Below are positions 7,332 to 17,500 of a stretch of DNA of 64,000 nucleotides, piece by piece. Source of the stretch: Limimaricola variabilis (GTDB lineage Bacteria > Pseudomonadota > Alphaproteobacteria > Rhodobacterales > Rhodobacteraceae). The DNA is taken from assembly GCF_014195545.1 (NCBI RefSeq), contig NZ_JACIBX010000011.1, positions 1-64,000 of the forward strand. Direction: 5' to 3'. A program made the position numbers and the translations under genes. The notes beneath the pieces were generated by a model that saw only the letters and a program-made list of their open reading frames with translations, was not told the origin of the DNA and did not search any database. The number at the start of each line of letters is the position of its first letter. Within the stretch, counting starts at the first letter, position 1.

Positions 7332-10300
7332 ATGGCGGGGGCCGGCGATCTGGAATTGGGCGATATCGCGATCACCGGCATGGCCGTGGACCTGCCAGGC
7401 GCCGGCACGCTCGACGCGTTCTGGGAGATGCTGCGCGAGCGCCGCAGCGCGATCCGTCGCCTGACCCCCGAGGAGATGGCGCGGGCCGGTGCCGATACTG
7501 CCGGCCCCGACCACGTGCCTTACGGCGCGCCGCTCGACAGCTTCGACAAGTTCGACGCGAGCTTCTTCGGGCTGAGCCCGCGCGATGCCGCGATCATGGA
7601 CCCGCAGCACCGCCGCTTCATCGAGACCGCCTGGGCCGCGCTCGAGAATGCCGGCCACGTGCCCGAGCATTTCGACGGGGCGATCGGCGTCTATGCCGGC
7701 TGCGGCCCGAACGAGTATTTCAACCACAACGTCATGGCCAACGCCGCGCTGGTCGAAAGCGCCGGCCCGTTCCTGTTGCGCCATACCGGCAACGACAAGG
7801 ATTTCCTGGCGACCCGGCTGGCGCACATGCTCGACCTGACCGGCCCGGCCGTGTCAGTGCAGACCGCCTGCTCGACCTCTTTGGTGGCGGTGCACATGGC
7901 CGCGCAGGCGCTGTTGACCGGCGAATGCGACATGGCGCTGGCGGGGGGCGTCACGATCCTTTCGGGACAGGGGCGGGGCCATCGCTGGCGCGAGGGCGAC
8001 ATCCTGTCGCCCGACGGGCAATGCCGGGCCTTCGATCACCGTGCCGCCGGAACGGTCTTCGGCTCGGGCGCGGCGGCGGTGGTGCTGCGGCGGCTCGAGG
8101 ATGCCCTCAACGACGGCGATCACGTATGGGCGGTGCTGAAGGGCAGCGCCATCAACAATGACGGCTCCCGCAAGGCCAGCTATCTCGCCCCTTCGGTCGA
8201 GGGGCAGGCGCGCGCGGTGGCAGCGGCGCTGCGGGTGGCCGGGGTCGGGGCGGAGAGCCTGGGCTTCGTGGAGTGCCACGGCACCGGCACGCCGCTCGGA
8301 GACCCGATCGAGGTCGCGGCGCTGACCCGAGCCTTCCGCGAAACGACCGACCGCGCCGGGTATTGCCGGATCGGCTCGGTCAAGACCGGGATCGGCCATA
8401 CCGACACCGCCGCGGGCGCGGCCTCACTGGTCAAGGCGGCGCTGGCGCTGCATCACCGGACGATCCCCGGCATGCCCCATTTCGAGGCACCGAACCCGGC
8501 ATTGGCACTCGAGGGGTCGCCCTTCGAGGTGGCGGCGGAGACGGCGCCTTGGCCACACGGCGCCGCGCCCCGCCGCGCCGGGGTCAATTCGCTCGGCGTC
8601 GGCGGGACCAACGCCCATGCGGTTCTGGAGGAAGCGCCTGCACGCGCCCCGGCCATAGAAAGCGACTGGCCGTTCCAGCTGATCCGGGTCTCGGGCCGCA
8701 GCCGCGCCGCGCTTCAGGCCACTGCAGCGCAGCTTGCGGCGCATCTGCGGGCTCATCCGGAGCAGCCCCTGGCCGATGTGGCCCATACGCTGGCCACCGG
8801 CCGCCGCGCCTTGCGCCATCGCCGGGTGCTGCTGGCTGACAGCCACGAGGAGGCGACAAGGCTTCTCGAGGCGGGCGGTGCGGTGCAGGAGGCGCAATCG
8901 GCGCCCGAGATCGTCTTCATGCTGCCCGGCGGCGGCGCGCAGCAGCCCGGCATGGGCCATGACCTCTACGAGACCGAACCGGTGTTCCGCGATTGGATGG
9001 ACCGGGGCTTCGCCGCCATGGGTGCGGCAGGGGCCGAGCTTCGGGAACTGTGGGCCGCGGCACCCGGCGAGGAAGCCGAGGCCGCGGCGGCCGCGCTGCG
9101 CAGGCCGTCGCGGCAACTGCCGCTGCTGATGATCGTCTCGCATGCGCTGGCTCAGCTCTGGATCGGCTGGGGCGTGCGGCCCGATCGGCTGATCGGTCAT
9201 TCGATGGGCGAGAACCTGGCGGCGGTGCTGGCCGGGGTGATGTCCTTCGAGGAGGGGCTCGGGTTGGTGCGGCTGCGCGGCGCGCTGTTCGAGGAAACCG
9301 CGCCGGGCGCGATGCTCTCGGTGCCGCTCACACCCTCGGATCTGCGCGCCGAGCTCGGCCCCGATCTCGACATCGCGGCGATTAACGCGCCGGAACTTTG
9401 CGTGGCCTCCGGCCCGGTGGCAGCGATCGAGGCTCTGGCGGAGCGGCTCGCCACGCGTGGCATCGAAACGCGCCGGGTGCCGATCGAGGTGGCCGCCCAT
9501 AGTCGGCTGCTCGACCCGATCCTGCCGCGCTTCGAGGCGCATCTGCGCGACATGACTCTGTCGCCGCCGGGGATACCGATCGTCTCGAACCGCAGCGGCG
9601 TTCCTCTCACCGATGCCGAGGCAACCGATCCGGCCTATTGGGTCGGACATCTGCGCCACATGGTGGATTTCGACGCCGGTCTCCACGGGATGGGCGACGG
9701 GCCCCGGATCTGCATCGAGATGGGATCCGGGGGCATCCTCGGCGCCTTGGCTGCGCTGCAGCCCGGGATCGGTGCGGGCCGGGTGCTGCCGGGGCTGCGC
9801 CCGGCGCAGGAGCCCGGCTCCGAAGATCGCTGGATGATCCTTGCGCTGGGGCGGCTCTGGGCGATGGGCGGTCGGTTCGACGAGGCGCAGCTCGCGGGTG
9901 AGGGGCGCCGCCGCCTGCCGCTGCCCGGCTATGCCTTGGAGCGGGAGCGCCACTGGGTCGAACCCGATGCCGCGCCCGGCCGTATCGCTGCCCCGGCCAA
10001 GGCGGAGCCCGTACGCGAGGATGACATCGCGCGCTGGGCCTGGCAGCCCGGCTGGCGGCGGCGCTACCCCGATGGGGATTTCGAGGCGGGCGGTGACCTA
10101 GCGGCGCTGCCGCCCGAGACCTGGCTGGTGCTGTGCGACGAGACCGGGCTGGGCGACGCGCTGGTCGCACGGCTGCGCGCGGGTGGGCACCGCGTTGCCA
10201 CCGTAGTGGCGGGGCCAAACGAGCTGCGGCGCGGTCCCGAGGACTGGCAGGTGCCGGTCGGGGCCGGTGAGGCGCCATTCGCCCGGCTGGTTGCAGCGCT

Positions 10301-13300
10301 GGAGCGCGAGGGAATGCTGCCCGACCGGGTGCTGCATCTGTGGACGGTGACCGGCTCCGGCACCCCCGGCCTTGCCGCCTTGCATGTGCAGGCGATGCAG
10401 GAGCGCGGCTACTGGAGCCTGCTGCACCTCGCTCGGGCTTGGCACGCGGCGCAGGGCGACCGGCCGCTGCGCCTCGTCACCGTCAGCAGCGATGCCCAGG
10501 CGGTGACGCCGCAGGAGCGGCCGGACCCGGCCAAGGCGACGCTGGCCGGGCCCGCGATGGTGATCGGCCGCGAATTGCCGGGGATCGGGCTGTCCTGGCT
10601 CGACATCTCCGCACCGAGCCGCGCCACCCGCGCGGCGCTGGCCGAGGCGGTTCTGGAAGAGGCCTTCGCCGCGCCCGAACCGGCGCCGGTGAGCTGGCGC
10701 AACGGGGTGCGGCGGCGGCGCGAGCCGCTCCGCGCGACATTGCCGGAAACGCCCGATCTGCCGCTGCGACCCGGCGGCGCGGTGCTGATCACCGGCGGGC
10801 TGGGCGGCATCGGTCTGACCTTGGCCGAAACCCTGGCGCGCAACTGGCAGGCGGGGATCGCAATGGTGTCACGCCGAACCCTGCCGCCGCGCGCCGACTG
10901 GCCGGGTCTGGCGGCGGGCGGTGCCCGGCAGGCGGAACTGTTGCGTGCGCTGCTCCGGCTCGAGGCCATGGGCGCGCGGATCGAGGTGCTGCGCGCCGAC
11001 GTCACCGACCCCGAGGAAATGCGCGAGGCGGTTGCCGAGGCCGAGGCCCGGCTCGGGCCGCTCAGCGGCGTGATCCACGCCGCCGGGCGGCTCGACGACG
11101 CGCCGGTGCTGGGCCGTTCGCCGGAGGCGAGCGAGGCGGTGATCGGGCCCAAGCTACAGGGGCTGATGGTACTCGATACGCTGTTCCCGGACGGCCGGCT
11201 CGACTGGATGGCGCTCTGTGCCTCCAGTTCCGGCTGGACCCTCCCGGCGGGGCAGGCCGACTATGTCGCCGCCAACGCCGCGCTCGATGCCTGGGCCCAG
11301 CGCCGCGCGGGCGGCGCGACGCGGGTGGTGGCGATCGATTGGGGCGCCTGGGCCGACACCGGCATGGCCGCCGCATCGCAAAGGGCGGCGGAGCCGGTCG
11401 ATGAGGGCGAGACTCTGGTGCTGCCGATGCTGGATCGGCGCAGGGACAAGGCAAATGGCGAGACGGTCCTGACCGCCCGCTGGAGCCCCGCTTCGCGGTG
11501 GTTCCTCGACCAGCACCGGACGCGGGCGGGCGACGCGCTGCTCCCCGGCACAGGCCATGCCGAATTGCTCGCCGAAGCGGCGCAGGCGCTGGGGCTCGCG
11601 CCGGTCGCCGTGCAGGATCTGCGCTTTCTTGCGCCGCTGCGCTGCCCCGATGCGGGCGTGACGCGGCTGCGGCTGCGGATCGGCGGGGGAGAGGAGATGC
11701 GGCCGGTGGAGATCGAGGCCGCGCCGCCCGGCGAGGATTGGCAGGTTATGGCGACCGCGCAGCTCGGCAGCCATGCAAAGGCGCGCGGGCGGCTCGACCA
11801 GGAGGCCATTGCGGCCCGGCTTCCGGCCCCCGAGGCGTTGGCGCGGCCGCAGGAGGCGCATCTCGATTTCGGTGCCCAGTGGCGGGTCACCGGTGAGGCA
11901 CGGCTGGGTCAAGGCGAAGGTCTGGCGCGGCTGCGGCTGCCGCCGGGATCCGAGACCGGCATGGCGCTGCATCCGGGTCTTCTGGACATCGCCACCGGTT
12001 GGGCGATCTCTCTGATTGACGGCTATGATCCGGCGCGGTTCTGGGTGCCGGCGGGATACGGGACGCTGCGGCTGCATGCGCCGCTGCCGACCGAAATCCT
12101 GAGCCATGTCCGGCTGACCGGCCAGGAGGATGGCGCAGCGCGGTTCGACGTCGTGCTGGCGACGCCCGAAGGGCAGATCTGCGCCGAAATCGAAGGATTC
12201 GCGCTGCACCGTCTCGCGGGTGAGTTGCGCTTCGCGACCGCCGCACAGGCAGAGGCGGGGCCGGTGCAGCCGCCTGAAATCCGGCTCGGCATCCGCCGCG
12301 CCGAGGGCGGGCGCGCTTTCATTGCCGCGATGGGCGCGGGCCTGCCGCAGATCGCGATGACCGCGCTGCCGCTGCCCGACTTGATCGCGGTGCAGGAAAC
12401 GGCCCCGCCGCTCCCGGTCATCGCGGCGCCGGAAACGGCAGAGCTGCAGCCTGAGGCCAGGTTCGAGACCGAGACCGAGGCCCGGCTCGCCAAGCATTGG
12501 GCCGCATTGCTCGGCGTGGAGGGGATTGGCCCCGATGACAGTTTCTTCGACCTCGGGGGACATTCGCTGACGGCGGTGCGGCTGTTCGCGGCGATCCGGC
12601 GCGAGACCGGCACGGCGCTGCCGATCTCGGCGCTGTTCGAGACGCCAACGATCCGCGGTCTCGCCGCCCGGCTCGACGCGAAGTCCCCGAACCCTGCAAG
12701 CCCGGCCGCTCCGGCGCTGGCGGCGGTGCCCGAGAGCCATACCCATCTCGTGCCGCTGGGACGGGCCGGGACCGGCATGCCGTTCTACGTGGCGGCGGGC
12801 ATGTTCGGCAACGTGATGAATCTGCGGCACCTGGCGCAGCATCTGAGGGCCGACCGCCCGGTCTGGGGGTTGCAGGCGCGCGGTGTCGCGGGCGATGCCG
12901 CACCGCATGACAGCTTCGAGGATGCGGCTCGCGACTGCCTGGCCGAGATGAGAAAGGTGCATCCCGGCGGGCCTTGGATGATCGGCGGGTACTCCGGTGG
13001 CGGCATCACCGCCTTCGAGATGGCGCGGCAATTGCAGGCGGCGGGCGAAGAGGTCGCGGCGGTGATGCTGCTCGATTCGCCGCTGCCGGTCCGGCCGACG
13101 CTTAGCCTGCGCGACCGGTTGGCGATCCAGGCGATCGAGTTGCGCCGGGCCGGCCCGCTCTACCCGGCGCTCTGGGCCGGGCGGCGGCTGCGCTGGGAGA
13201 TCGACCGCCGTCGCTATGGCCGCGAGGCTGGGACACCGGCGGCGAGCGAGGCCGAGGCCGCGGTCGAGAACGCTTTCTACGCGGCCTCGGCCGCCTATGA

Positions 13301-13574
13301 GCTGCGGTGCTGGGACGGCCCGCTGACCCTGTTCCGCCCGCCGCTCACGGGTCGCTGGCGCCTGCCGGGCGGGCGATTGGTCAACATCGATCGCCGTTAC
13401 GTAATCGAGGATAACGGCTGGCGCCGGTGGGCGCCAAATCTGGACGTGGTAGAAGTGCCGGGCGACCATGACAGCATGGTGCTCGAACCTAATGTCCGGG
13501 CGCTGGCCGCGCGCATTCGGACGCGGCTCGCGGCGCTCGATCCGGACGGACCACGACTTCAGGCGGCGGAGTGA
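7332..13574 (+). CDS. Single-module type I polyketide synthase, KS-AT-KR-DH-ACP-TE
   Basis: A 2080-residue enzyme that extends an acyl group by one unit and releases it. KS spans about 10-430, with Cys180 in TACSTS, His316 in HGTGTP and His356 in KTGIGH. AT spans about 530-830, with Ser624 in GHSMGE and His723. The KR has a structural half from about 880, the cofactor loop GGLGGIG near 1155 and Tyr1311. A DH-like domain starts near 1390 (His1395). ACP Ser1745 lies in DLGGHSL, and a type I thioesterase follows with Ser1888 (GYSGGG) and His2046 (GDHD). DH placed after KR is not the usual order, and the KS motif normally reads KTNIGH. GGAG lies 8 bases before the ATG. It is followed by a GT2 and an NRPS gene, so a hybrid product is likely. 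Confidence 0.93.
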   Translation: MAGAGDLELGDIAITGMAVDLPGAGTLDAFWEMLRERRSAIRRLTPEEMARAGADTAGPDHVPYGAPLDSFDKFDASFFGLSPRDAAIMDPQHRRFIETAWAALENAGHVPEHFDGAIGVYAGCGPNEYFNHNVMANAALVESAGPFLLRHTGNDKDFLATRLAHMLDLTGPAVSVQTACSTSLVAVHMAAQALLTGECDMALAGGVTILSGQGRGHRWREGDILSPDGQCRAFDHRAAGTVFGSGAAAVVLRRLEDALNDGDHVWAVLKGSAINNDGSRKASYLAPSVEGQARAVAAALRVAGVGAESLGFVECHGTGTPLGDPIEVAALTRAFRETTDRAGYCRIGSVKTGIGHTDTAAGAASLVKAALALHHRTIPGMPHFEAPNPALALEGSPFEVAAETAPWPHGAAPRRAGVNSLGVGGTNAHAVLEEAPARAPAIESDWPFQLIRVSGRSRAALQATAAQLAAHLRAHPEQPLADVAHTLATGRRALRHRRVLLADSHEEATRLLEAGGAVQEAQSAPEIVFMLPGGGAQQPGMGHDLYETEPVFRDWMDRGFAAMGAAGAELRELWAAAPGEEAEAAAAALRRPSRQLPLLMIVSHALAQLWIGWGVRPDRLIGHSMGENLAAVLAGVMSFEEGLGLVRLRGALFEETAPGAMLSVPLTPSDLRAELGPDLDIAAINAPELCVASGPVAAIEALAERLATRGIETRRVPIEVAAHSRLLDPILPRFEAHLRDMTLSPPGIPIVSNRSGVPLTDAEATDPAYWVGHLRHMVDFDAGLHGMGDGPRICIEMGSGGILGALAALQPGIGAGRVLPGLRPAQEPGSEDRWMILALGRLWAMGGRFDEAQLAGEGRRRLPLPGYALERERHWVEPDAAPGRIAAPAKAEPVREDDIARWAWQPGWRRRYPDGDFEAGGDLAALPPETWLVLCDETGLGDALVARLRAGGHRVATVVAGPNELRRGPEDWQVPVGAGEAPFARLVAALEREGMLPDRVLHLWTVTGSGTPGLAALHVQAMQERGYWSLLHLARAWHAAQGDRPLRLVTVSSDAQAVTPQERPDPAKATLAGPAMVIGRELPGIGLSWLDISAPSRATRAALAEAVLEEAFAAPEPAPVSWRNGVRRRREPLRATLPETPDLPLRPGGAVLITGGLGGIGLTLAETLARNWQAGIAMVSRRTLPPRADWPGLAAGGARQAELLRALLRLEAMGARIEVLRADVTDPEEMREAVAEAEARLGPLSGVIHAAGRLDDAPVLGRSPEASEAVIGPKLQGLMVLDTLFPDGRLDWMALCASSSGWTLPAGQADYVAANAALDAWAQRRAGGATRVVAIDWGAWADTGMAAASQRAAEPVDEGETLVLPMLDRRRDKANGETVLTARWSPASRWFLDQHRTRAGDALLPGTGHAELLAEAAQALGLAPVAVQDLRFLAPLRCPDAGVTRLRLRIGGGEEMRPVEIEAAPPGEDWQVMATAQLGSHAKARGRLDQEAIAARLPAPEALARPQEAHLDFGAQWRVTGEARLGQGEGLARLRLPPGSETGMALHPGLLDIATGWAISLIDGYDPARFWVPAGYGTLRLHAPLPTEILSHVRLTGQEDGAARFDVVLATPEGQICAEIEGFALHRLAGELRFATAAQAEAGPVQPPEIRLGIRRAEGGRAFIAAMGAGLPQIAMTALPLPDLIAVQETAPPLPVIAAPETAELQPEARFETETEARLAKHWAALLGVEGIGPDDSFFDLGGHSLTAVRLFAAIRRETGTALPISALFETPTIRGLAARLDAKSPNPASPAAPALAAVPESHTHLVPLGRAGTGMPFYVAAGMFGNVMNLRHLAQHLRADRPVWGLQARGVAGDAAPHDSFEDAARDCLAEMRKVHPGGPWMIGGYSGGGITAFEMARQLQAAGEEVAAVMLLDSPLPVRPTLSLRDRLAIQAIELRRAGPLYPALWAGRRLRWEIDRRRYGREAGTPAASEAEAAVENAFYAASAAYELRCWDGPLTLFRPPLTGRWRLPGGRLVNIDRRYVIEDNGWRRWAPNLDVVEVPGDHDSMVLEPNVRALAARIRTRLAALDPDGPRLQAAE

Positions 13575-13580
13575 CGGTTG

Positions 13581-14549
13581 ATGACGCGACTACTGACGGT
13601 GATCCTCAACTGGCGCACGCCCGACATGACGCTGCGCGCGGCGCGCAGTGCGCTCGTCGCGATGCAGGAAATCTCGGGCGAGATCCTGATCGTCGACAAT
13701 GATTCCGGCGACGGCTCGGAAGAGCGGATGCGCGAAGGCATCGCCGCCAATGGCTGGTCGGAGCGGGTGCGGCTGATCCAGTCCGGGCATAACGGCGGCT
13801 TCGGCGCTGGCAACAATGTCGGCATCCGCGCCGGCTTCGCCGATGGCGGGCGGCCCGACTTCGTCTACATCCTCAATTCCGACGCCTTTCCCGAACCGGA
13901 AGCGATCGCGGCGCTGCTCGCGCATATGGACGCGCATCCGAATGTCGGGCTGGCGGGCAGCCTGGTCAACGATCCCGACGGCACGCTGCATCTCGCCGCC
14001 TTCCGTTTCCCCTCGCTCTTGTCGGAGATCGAGGGACCGCTGCGCTTCGGCCCGGTGTCGCGGCTCCTGGCGCGTTACCGTGTCTGGATGGACGTGCCTG
14101 CCCATACCGGCCCGGTCGACTGGGTATCGGGGGCGAGCCTGATGATCCGCTCCGAACTGCTCGACGAGATCGGCTTCTTCGACGAGACCTTCTTCCTCTA
14201 TTTCGAGGAAACGGATCTGTGCCGGCGCGCCCGCGATGCCGGCTTCGAGACCCATTTCGTGCGCGAGAGCCGGGTCGAGCATATCGGCTCGGTTTCGACC
14301 GGCATGGGCGACTGGGCCCGGGTGCCGCAATACTGGTTCGATTCGCGGCGGCACTATTTCCGCAAGCATCACGGCGCGGCCGGTGCCGTGGCGGCGACCA
14401 TGCTGCACGCGGCTGCGGCGGGCCTGCATCGGCTGCGCTGTCGCCTGATGGGCCGCGATCCCGGCGATCCGCCGCATTACCTGCGCGATCTTCTGCGCCA
14501 CGAGCTGCGTCATTGGCGGCGAGCAAACCGCGGGGAGGCGCCCGCATGA
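13581..14549 (+). CDS. Family 2 glycosyltransferase (rhamnosyltransferase-like)
   Basis: A 322-residue GT2 enzyme with the features of the rhamnosyltransferase-like subgroup. VILNWRTP stands at the N terminus, IVDNDSGDGS near residue 40, GHNGGFGAGNN near 70 and the NSDAF metal site near 98. A late FYFEETDLCRR-like motif (LYFEETDLCRR) is present near 210. It lies 6 bases after the PKS stop, and its own stop overlaps the NRPS start (ATGA). Its place between the PKS and NRPS genes suggests that the polyketide/peptide group is attached to, or built near, a sugar; that is inference. A TTG three bases upstream is an alternative start. Confidence 0.88.
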   Translation: MTRLLTVILNWRTPDMTLRAARSALVAMQEISGEILIVDNDSGDGSEERMREGIAANGWSERVRLIQSGHNGGFGAGNNVGIRAGFADGGRPDFVYILNSDAFPEPEAIAALLAHMDAHPNVGLAGSLVNDPDGTLHLAAFRFPSLLSEIEGPLRFGPVSRLLARYRVWMDVPAHTGPVDWVSGASLMIRSELLDEIGFFDETFFLYFEETDLCRRARDAGFETHFVRESRVEHIGSVSTGMGDWARVPQYWFDSRRHYFRKHHGAAGAVAATMLHAAAAGLHRLRCRLMGRDPGDPPHYLRDLLRHELRHWRRANRGEAPA

Positions 14550-17500
14550 GCGCACGCATTGCCCTGATCGGTGACAGCGCGCTGACGCTGGAGGCCGCGC
14601 GGCTGGCGCGCGAGGCCGGCTTCCAGCTTGCCGTCGTGGCCAGCCGCCATGCCGGGACACGGGACCATGCCGAGGCCCATGCCGTTCCGCTGCACGACCC
14701 CGATCGGCTCGACACGCTGCCCGAGGGCATCGACTGGCTACTCAGCGCCGGCAATGTCGCGCTGCTGCCCGAAGCGGTTCTGCGGCGGTTCAAGGCGGGA
14801 GCGATCAATTTCCACGACGGCCCGTTGCCCGAGCGGCCCGGCCGCAGTTCCCCGGCCTGGGCGCTGATCGAAGGTGCGCGCAGCCACGCGATCACCTGGC
14901 ACCTGATGACCACCGGGGTCGATGCCGGCGACATCCTGCTGCGCCAGGGGATCGAGATCGCTTCGGACGAGACCGCACAGAGCTTGAACGCGCGCTGCTT
15001 TGCCGCCGCGGTGGAGACGTTGCCTGCGCTGTTCGCGCAGATGCGTCACGGCCTGCGGCCGCGCCCGCAGGCCGGAACCCCGGGCCGCCTGCACCGCGCG
15101 GCCGACCGTCCCGCCGCTGATGGCCTGATCGACGGCCGCGGGCCGATCGACCGGGCCGAGCGGCTGGTGCGCGGGCTCGACCATGGCGACCACCCTAACC
15201 CGCTGTGCCGGGCCAAGATCGCGACTGCGTCGGGGCTGCTGCTGATCGGCGGGGCGCGGGTCTTGGAAACCGGGCTGCCATCTCAGCCGCCTGGCACGAT
15301 CCGGGCCGTGCGCGACGACGCACTCGAACTGGTGTTCGAGGACGGGGTGCTGGCGCTGACCGGGCTGCACCGTCTCGATGGCGGTGTCCCGGCGCTGCCC
15401 GAGGCCGGCGACAGGCTGCCCGCCATTTCCGATCCGGACGGGCTTACCGCCCGAATGGCCCGGATCGCGCGGCACGAGCCGCACTGGCGCGCGGCGCTAG
15501 AGGCGCTGAAGCCGGTGCCGATGCCGGGGCTGCGGACGCAGGGGCGCGCAATGCCGGACAGCCCGGAGGAGATCCTCGAGGTTCCCGATCTGCCCGGAAC
15601 GCCGGCCCTGCGCGCGGCCGCATGGGCGCTGCTGGCGGCCCGGCTCGACGGTGCCGCGCTGGCTTTGGTCCTGCCATCCAACGACCCGCACCTGTCGGAC
15701 TGGTTGCCGCTCGACGCCGCCCTCCGCCCGGAAGAGACCTTCGCCGAACTCGCCTCTCGACTGCAGGCGCAGGCCGATGCGGCGCGCGCCATGGGCGGCT
15801 TTGCCGCCGACCTTCCGACCCGGCTCGGTGCGTCGATGGCGCCCCCGACCTTCGCGCTGGGCGCGGGGCTGCGCGGCGGGGCGGTGCTGGGCTTCGATCC
15901 CGGGAGCGGCCTGCTCAGGGCCAGGGCAGGGGCGCTGCTGCCGGGCGTGCTCGATCTTTTGGCGGCGCGGCTCGCGGCGCTGTTGGCGGCCGATCCGCAG
16001 GCGCGCTGTGACAGCCTGCCCGCGCTGTCAGAGACCGAGCGTGCGCTGGTGCTGACGGATTGGAATGCCACCGAGGGGCCCGTGCCCGGCGGCACGCTCC
16101 ACGCCGCCGTCGCGGCGCAGGCGGCCCGCACGCCCGACGCCGTGGCGGTCATCTCGGGCGAGACGCGGCTCACACATGCCGAGCTGGAGACGCGGGCCAA
16201 CCGCATGGCCCATGTGCTGCGCGACATGGGCGCCGGTCCCGGCACCCGGGTCGGGCTGCATCTGCGCCGCTCCGCGGAGATGGTGGTGGCGGCGCTGGCC
16301 GTGCTGAAGTCCGGCGCCGCCTACCTGCCGCTCGATCCCGGCTACCCGGAGGAGCGTTTGGCGCTCTATCTCGAGGACAGCGCGGCGGCGCTGGTGATCA
16401 CCGAAGCGGCGATCGCGGACAAGCTGCCGCCGGGCGAGGCGCGGCAGCTGCGTCTCGACGATCCGCGCTTCGCCGCCGCCCTCGACACCCCGCCGGAGGA
16501 GACCGCCACGGCGGAGGATCTGGCCTATCTGATCTATACCTCCGGCTCCACGGGCCGGCCAAAGGGCGTGATGATCGAGCACCGGCAGGCGATGAACTTC
16601 CTGGCCGGAATGGATGAGAGGGTGCCGCAGACGCCGGGCGACATGATGCTCGCGGTCACCTCGATCTCCTTCGACATCTCGGTGCTGGAGCTATTCTGGT
16701 CGCTGTCGCGCGGTCTGGGGGTGGTGATCCAGGGCGAGGCCGAGCGTCTCCTGACGGCGGCCGAGGCGCCGCCTGCCAAGGCGGATGGGCCGGCGATCAG
16801 CCTGTTCTACTGGGGCCACGAAGAGAGCGATACGGGCGACTACGCCCTGCTGCTCGATGGTGCGCGCTTTGCCGATGCGCATGGGTTCGAGGCCGTCTGG
16901 ACACCCGAGCGGCATTTCCACGGCTTCGGCGCCGCCTATCCCAACCCGGCGGTGACCGGGGCGGCGGTGGCAGCCGCCACCACGCGCATCGCGGTTCGTG
17001 CCGGAAGCTGCCTCGCGCCGCTGCATCACCCGGCCCGCATCGCCGAGGACTGGGCGGTGGTCGATCGCCTGTCGGGCGGCCGGGCCGGGATCGCGCTGGC
17101 AGCCGGCTGGCAGCCCGACGATTTCGTGCTGCGGCCCGAGGCGGCGCCGCCGGCGCACCGGGCGGCGCTGCGCGACGCCGCCGACGCGGTGCGCCGTCTG
17201 TGGCGCGGCGAGGCCGTGGCCTTTCCCGCCCCCGGTGGCGGGATGCGCGAGGTAGCGACCCGTCCGCGCCCGGTCTCGGCCGAGCTGCCGCTGTGGATCA
17301 CGGTGGCGGGCAACCCCGAGAGTTGGCGCGAGGCAGGGCGGATCGGGGCCAACGTATTGACGCATCTGCTGGGCCAGAGCCTCGAGGAACTCGAGACGAG
17401 GATCGGCGAATGGCGCGAGGCCCTGCGCATGGCGGGGCATGACCCGGCCACGCGCAGGGTGACGGTGATGCTGCATGCCTATCTCGACGAGAGTCGCGCG

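Noticed and set aside
11154-13469. 771-residue reverse frame across the PKS
   Set aside because: Antisense shadow of KR-DH-ACP-TE domains with no motif of its own.
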